Shown in pieces: positions 60,561-64,000 of a stretch of 64,000 bases of DNA; position 1 is the first letter of the stretch, and each line of letters begins with the position of its first letter. The position numbers and the translations under genes are program-made. Origin of the DNA: Alistipes sp. (GTDB taxonomy: Bacteria > Bacteroidota > Bacteroidia > Bacteroidales > Rikenellaceae); NCBI GenBank assembly GCA_017546725.1, contig JAFYRX010000027.1, forward strand, positions 1-64,000, read 5' to 3'. The notes under the pieces were generated by a model that saw only the letters and a list, made by a program, of their open reading frames with translations, did no database searches and was not told the DNA's origin.

Positions 60561-60572
60561 AAAGAAAAGGGG

Positions 60573-60611
60573 TACTATGTTTTGCATAGTAGCAAAATTT
60601 GACTATATTTG
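60573..60611 (+). promoter_or_regulatory. Operator-promoter of the PspC-PadR operon (shared palindrome, copy 2)
   Basis: TACTATGTTTTGCATAGTA (60573-60591) is identical to 58026-58044. -33 TTTG is at 60581-60584, with a 19-bp spacer to TATATTTG (60604-60611). Over 39 bp the two promoters differ at only a few bases. Confidence 0.87.
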
Positions 60612-60651
60612 CACAAGGAAATAAAACAACAAACAAATTTGAACCATAATT

Positions 60652-61155
60652 ATGAAAGAGACTATCAACGTAAACCTCGCGCAACAGGCCTTCACGATGG
60701 ACAAAGACGCCTACGTGACGCTGACTAACTATCTTGACGATATTGGTCGCCGCCTGCCCGCCGATGATACTGACACCCTCGCCGACATCGAGGCACGCAT
60801 AGCCGAGATTTTCCGCGAGCGAGTACCCTCTCCGATAATGGTTATCACCTACTCCACAGTTCTTGCCACTATGCAGCAGATTGGCAACGCCGAGATGTTT
60901 GGCGAGGCCAACCGTCCGCTCAATGGAGAGGCTGAAGAGCAGAGCAGACGTCGCAACTCACGCCGTTTTGTGCGCTCGATTGACGACAAATCCATAGCGG
61001 GCGTATGCGGCGGCATAGCCGAATACTTCGGCATCGATTCAACGCTGGTGCGTATAATCTTTGTCGTAGGCGTGATAGCCGGTTTCTCGACAGGACTTTT
61101 GTACCTGGTACTATGGTTGGTCACAGCAAAGCAATCTCGAACTAATACAATTTAA
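60652..61155 (+). CDS. PspC-domain membrane protein with helical N-terminal domain
   Basis: A 167-residue protein, first gene of the PspC-PadR-GIN-PspC operon. The N-terminal ~85 residues are helical and contain A-D-I-E-A-R-I-A-E (44-52), resembling the small HAAS-type signalling helices that accompany PadR regulators. Residues 104-160 are a PspC domain: S-I-A-G-V-C-G-G-I-A-E-Y-F-G-I-D (114-129), then a membrane helix (I-I-F-V-V-G-V-I-A-G-F, L-Y-L-V-L-W-L-V). PspC proteins act in envelope-stress sensing in other bacteria. The gene at 62667 encodes a longer paralogue of the same design. Confidence 0.87.
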   Translation: MKETINVNLAQQAFTMDKDAYVTLTNYLDDIGRRLPADDTDTLADIEARIAEIFRERVPSPIMVITYSTVLATMQQIGNAEMFGEANRPLNGEAEEQSRRRNSRRFVRSIDDKSIAGVCGGIAEYFGIDSTLVRIIFVVGVIAGFSTGLLYLVLWLVTAKQSRTNTI

Positions 61156-61178
61156 TAATTAAAACAACACAGTAAGTT

Positions 61179-61529
61179 ATGAACGAAGAAAACGTAAAAG
61201 CCCAAATGCGCAAAGGCATCTTGGAGTATTGCATTCTGGCAATACTGGCGCGCGGCGACTCTTACGCGCCAAAAATCATAGCCGAATTAAAAGAGGCCAA
61301 GATGATTGTGGTCGAGGGTACGCTCTACCCCATACTCACACGCCAAAAGAACTTAGGCCTACTCTCATATCGCTGGCAGGAATCAACGCAAGGACCTCCT
61401 CGCAAGTACTATTCGCTCACTGCAGAAGGAGAGAAACACCTTGCCCTACTTGATGAAGCGTGGGACGAAATGGTTACTCAAATAAAAATCATCCGTAGCG
61501 GAGCGACAGCTGTCGAGGCAGACGAATAA
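61179..61529 (+). CDS. PadR family transcriptional regulator
   Basis: A 116-residue winged-helix protein: R-K-G-I-L-E-Y-C-I-L-A-I-L-A-R-G-D-S-Y-A-P (residues ~11-31), then V-E-G-T-L-Y-P-I-L-T-R-Q-K (~45-57), and the wing G-P-P-R-K-Y-Y-S-L-T-A-E-G. This is the short PadR-s2 type. It is encoded 23 bases after the first PspC gene. It is the natural candidate to bind the palindrome at 60573 (autoregulation) and its twin at 58026. That binding is inference. Confidence 0.94.
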   Translation: MNEENVKAQMRKGILEYCILAILARGDSYAPKIIAELKEAKMIVVEGTLYPILTRQKNLGLLSYRWQESTQGPPRKYYSLTAEGEKHLALLDEAWDEMVTQIKIIRSGATAVEADE

Positions 61530-61532
61530 ACT

Positions 61533-61619
61533 CTCTCAACTATATTATTATATGCTCTCAACTATTACAATTAGGCTATTACAATTACACTAAAATATTA
61601 ACCAAAAGGCTATTACAAT
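61533..61619 (+). repeat. Short direct repeats between the PadR and GIN-domain genes
   Basis: CTATTACAAT occurs three times (61562-61571, 61576-61585, 61610-61619, the last running into the next start codon), and CTCTCAACTAT occurs twice (61533-61543, 61555-61565). They occupy the 88-base gap. Confidence 0.6.
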
Positions 61620-62634
61620 GAAAAACTTATTTATCGCTCCCGTAATCTTTTTCACCACACTACTGATGTGGCTCGCGGGAAGCGCCGAGGCATCGGCACA
61701 AGATGTCCAAATCCTGGAAATGCCATCTGGCTCAACTATTACAATCAATAATGGCGATGAGGGATTGACTATCTCTGCTGGCGACCAGATTCTATTTCGT
61801 AATCGTGGTAACATCACAATCAACGGCCATAGCATTAGTTACGAAAGAGAAGCCGATGATAGCAGAATTGTCGGTAGTTCAGAGCGTTCTACTAAAACCG
61901 TCACTTTGGACAAAGGCTTCAACTACATCAAGGCAAGTCGTGGCGTAGACGTAGTAATGAGCGACAAGAAGGGCGACGAGGTCACAATCAGCGCCAACAG
62001 CAACCTTATCGACTATGTTATCTGCAAAAGCAGTGGCGGAACGCTCACAGTAGGCATTGATGACAAGGTGAGAAGTATCTCGAATTTCAGTGTCGTTGTT
62101 ACCATCCCACGACACGACAATGTAAATGTCTATCAAGCCGCATCGGGTGCAAGCATCAACCTTCACCACGAACTCACTTGTGCTAACGTGAGTATGGAGG
62201 CCTCATCGGGTGGTAGCATCAACTGCGCTCGCATCAACTGCGACAAACTACTTATCGATGTTACATCTGGCAGTAACGTATCGGGTAGTTTCAGGATTAA
62301 GCAGAGTGGTATTGTCGAGGCATCATCTGGTGCTGACGTAACTATCTCGGCATTGAGCCCCGAACTCAACCTTAAGGCATCATCTGGCTCTACAATCAAC
62401 GCATCGGGCCAGGTAAAGCATCTCGACGCAGATGCATCGTCTGCCGCAAGCATCAAGGCCTTCAACCTCAATGCTGTAACGGCCGAGGCCGAAGCATCGT
62501 CGGGTGCGAGCATAAAAGTAAATTGTTCAAAATCACTTGAGGCCGAGGCATCGTCGGCTGCCGACATCCGCTACAAGGGCGAATGTTCGGTAGAGCGCAG
62601 TACATCGAGCGGCGGCAGCATCAAAAAACAATAA
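61618..62634 (+). CDS. Exported GIN-domain (DUF2807) protein
   Basis: A 338-residue exported protein; the signal peptide ends A-S-A-Q (residue ~29). From about residue 100 it consists of repeated short beta rungs with small polar residues (A-S-S-G-A-S-I, A-S-S-G-S-T-I-N-A-S-G, A-S-S-A-A-S-I-K). This is the GIN/DUF2807 beta-solenoid that is commonly encoded with PadR and PspC genes in Bacteroidetes. F-N-Y-I-K-A-S-R-G-V-D-V-V marks its start. It probably acts in the periplasm or at the outer membrane as an envelope sensor or binding protein. Function unproven. Confidence 0.88.
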   Translation: MKNLFIAPVIFFTTLLMWLAGSAEASAQDVQILEMPSGSTITINNGDEGLTISAGDQILFRNRGNITINGHSISYEREADDSRIVGSSERSTKTVTLDKGFNYIKASRGVDVVMSDKKGDEVTISANSNLIDYVICKSSGGTLTVGIDDKVRSISNFSVVVTIPRHDNVNVYQAASGASINLHHELTCANVSMEASSGGSINCARINCDKLLIDVTSGSNVSGSFRIKQSGIVEASSGADVTISALSPELNLKASSGSTINASGQVKHLDADASSAASIKAFNLNAVTAEAEASSGASIKVNCSKSLEAEASSAADIRYKGECSVERSTSSGGSIKKQ

Positions 62635-62666
62635 CTCCAATTATCAACCATAACAAAGCAATCACT

Positions 62667-64000
62667 ATGAACGAGATAAAGAAATGTAGCCTCGCAGGCG
62701 TATCATTCACAATGGAGTTGGATGCCTATCAGGCACTGAACGACTATATCGATTCGTTGAAGCGCACCTATGAGGGTGACCCCGACGGTGAGGAGATTAT
62801 CGCCGACATAGAGGCCCGCATAGCCGAACTTATTCTATCGGCACAGCCAGCGAACTGTATCGTCTGTCTGCCGATTGTACGAAACATCATCAAACAGATG
62901 GGTTCTGCCGAAGAGATTGATGACGAGAAGAGCGAAAATTCTCAGACAATTCAGGATACAGAGACTACCGACCGTAACGGCAATCCCCGTTTCCCACGAC
63001 GCCTCTACCGTGACCTGCAAAATCGCAAATTGGGAGGTGTCTGCGCAGGTCTGGCCAACTATTTCGCGTGGGATGTTACGTGGGTGAGATTGCTCTTTGC
63101 GCTACCCATTGCAATTGCTATTTTCGGCACAATACGCATCTTTGGCATAAACATTATGATACCCAACTTCTCGATGCTGGTTGGCCTCGGCTACTTGATT
63201 ATGTGGTTTACCATACCTGCGGCATCGTCGGCACGTCAGAAGTTGGAGATGAATGGCGAGCGCGTTACGGCCCACAACATACGCCAAGCGACACAGGCAC
63301 AACCTGTCGATGCGCCCGAGCGTACCATTTTGGCAAACATCGTTATTATCTTCGGCAAGATATTGCTCATAATCCTAAAGATTATCGCAGCGTTTATCCT
63401 CGTCGGATTGGTTGTCGGAGCAGGAGTCTTGACTCTCGTCGCCTTCGGAGCATTCCCGATGCTGGCATTCGACGCGATAACGGGCGTAGCGTTGATGAGT
63501 TTCTTTGCGGTTGTGACCATTCCGTTGTTTGTGCTGATTTATCTCACGATAGCGCTGCTTATTTCGCGCCGTCCAAATGGCAAAGCGATACTTATTGTAT
63601 TTATTTTCTGGCTCGCATCACTCGTTACGATGACCGTTTCGGCTATCAAGTCGTCGGTTGATTTTGCCAACTCAATCGAGAATGCCTTCGATTCAGTCTT
63701 CAAGCACGACCAGGATATTCTCTTCGAGGAGTTCAGCGAGGATGAGATTAACGACTTCCGCAAGCAAATTGGCGAGGAGCCTATTACCTTTACGACTGCA
63801 ACGACATCTACGGCCTACACTTTAGGCCAGAACAAAGCCGCAACGTATTACAATAATGGTATGCAAATATCATTCTGCGGTAGCCCCGAAGTGGTAGATT
63901 TTATAGATGAGAATATTACGCTGGATTTCGATAATCAGGAGATTCGATTCAAGACCTCATCAGCCCACGACCTTACTATCACACAGAAGGGCATTAAGGG
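62667..64000 (+). CDS. PspC-domain multi-pass membrane protein (cut by window end)
   Basis: Open from the ATG at 62667 to the end of the window (444 codons without a stop), so the C-terminus is missing. The N-terminus repeats the design of the 60652 protein: a helical domain with A-D-I-E-A-R-I-A-E (46-54), then a PspC motif K-L-G-G-V-C-A-G-L-A-N-Y-F-A-W-D (121-136) and a membrane helix pair. Further hydrophobic helices (~225-255, ~258-300) and a soluble C-terminal part follow. It starts 32 bases after the GIN-domain gene in the same operon. Confidence 0.88.
   Translation, partial: MNEIKKCSLAGVSFTMELDAYQALNDYIDSLKRTYEGDPDGEEIIADIEARIAELILSAQPANCIVCLPIVRNIIKQMGSAEEIDDEKSENSQTIQDTETTDRNGNPRFPRRLYRDLQNRKLGGVCAGLANYFAWDVTWVRLLFALPIAIAIFGTIRIFGINIMIPNFSMLVGLGYLIMWFTIPAASSARQKLEMNGERVTAHNIRQATQAQPVDAPERTILANIVIIFGKILLIILKIIAAFILVGLVVGAGVLTLVAFGAFPMLAFDAITGVALMSFFAVVTIPLFVLIYLTIALLISRRPNGKAILIVFIFWLASLVTMTVSAIKSSVDFANSIENAFDSVFKHDQDILFEEFSEDEINDFRKQIGEEPITFTTATTSTAYTLGQNKAATYYNNGMQISFCGSPEVVDFIDENITLDFDNQEIRFKTSSAHDLTITQKGIK

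Noticed and set aside
1..64000. CRISPR arrays, tRNA or rRNA genes, insertion sequences, prophage
   Set aside because: No regularly spaced repeats, tRNA T-loop-like stretches, transposase or phage structural proteins were seen in any gap or reading frame.

Overview
This window is a chromosomal segment of a Bacteroidales bacterium. Three things point there. The best promoters have the Bacteroidetes form TTTG-(19/20 bp)-TAnnTTTG. The gene sets are typical of the order: DUF177-rpmF-plsX, rpmB-rpmG-DUF4295-ftsY-rimO, zapA-6S RNA-rny, a GT9/DUF4254 pair, DUF4837, and an Mfa/FimA-type fimbrial operon. The lipoproteins and outer-membrane barrels also fit. By eye, housekeeping genes are around 50% GC, with clearly AT-richer patches. 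A Rikenellaceae/Alistipes-like host is plausible but cannot be fixed from this window alone.

Layout. 1-4.7 kb: three exported proteins for plant-polysaccharide breakdown (propeller-like protein, GH140-like enzyme, GH5-like mannanase). 4.7-7.9 kb: a small hypothetical gene, DUF177-rpmF-plsX, and a lipoprotein with a flavin split-barrel fold. 8-12.2 kb, minus strand: an uronate operon uxaC-kduI-kduD-DUF4861. It faces away from a beta-helix protein followed by a PyrD-like protein, cinA and a GH78-like rhamnosidase (12.3-18.1 kb). 18.2-24.9 kb: ribosomal protein genes, an AT-rich HNH endonuclease gene inserted before ftsY, rimO, a coiled-coil protein, zapA, 6S RNA and rny. 24.9-42.3 kb: GT9 and DUF4254, a LysM glucosaminidase, a conserved hypothetical, DPP IV, a zeta-type kinase with a 52-residue partner gene, superoxide dismutase, greA, DUF4837, a polysaccharide deacetylase, ubiX, metF-metH and a GH3 glycosidase.

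42.5-55.6 kb, minus strand: a seven-gene fimbrial operon. It runs DUF3575, DUF3868/OmpA/TPR, major fimbrillin, FimB/Mfa2-type anchor and three large lipoprotein subunits. Upstream lie a nine-base G tract and 20-bp direct repeats. An almost G-free spacer precedes the fimbrillin gene and a strong terminator follows it. 56.2-64 kb: a small barrel protein, a DUF2975/XRE-regulator pair, an 87-kDa-class outer-membrane barrel, and a PspC-PadR-GIN(DUF2807)-PspC envelope operon that runs off the end of the window.

The most interesting observation is a shared 19-bp palindrome, TACTATG-TTTTG-CATAGTA. It sits identically over the -33 element of two promoters: that of the outer-membrane barrel gene (58.1 kb) and that of the PspC-PadR operon (60.6 kb). 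This implies that one regulator, most simply the encoded PadR protein, ties a surface barrel protein to the PspC/GIN membrane system. Other leads are a PyrD-like protein lacking the catalytic motif, a G-quadruplex motif in the greA leader, a reversed-order zeta module, and interleaved face-to-face promoters at 26.6 kb.
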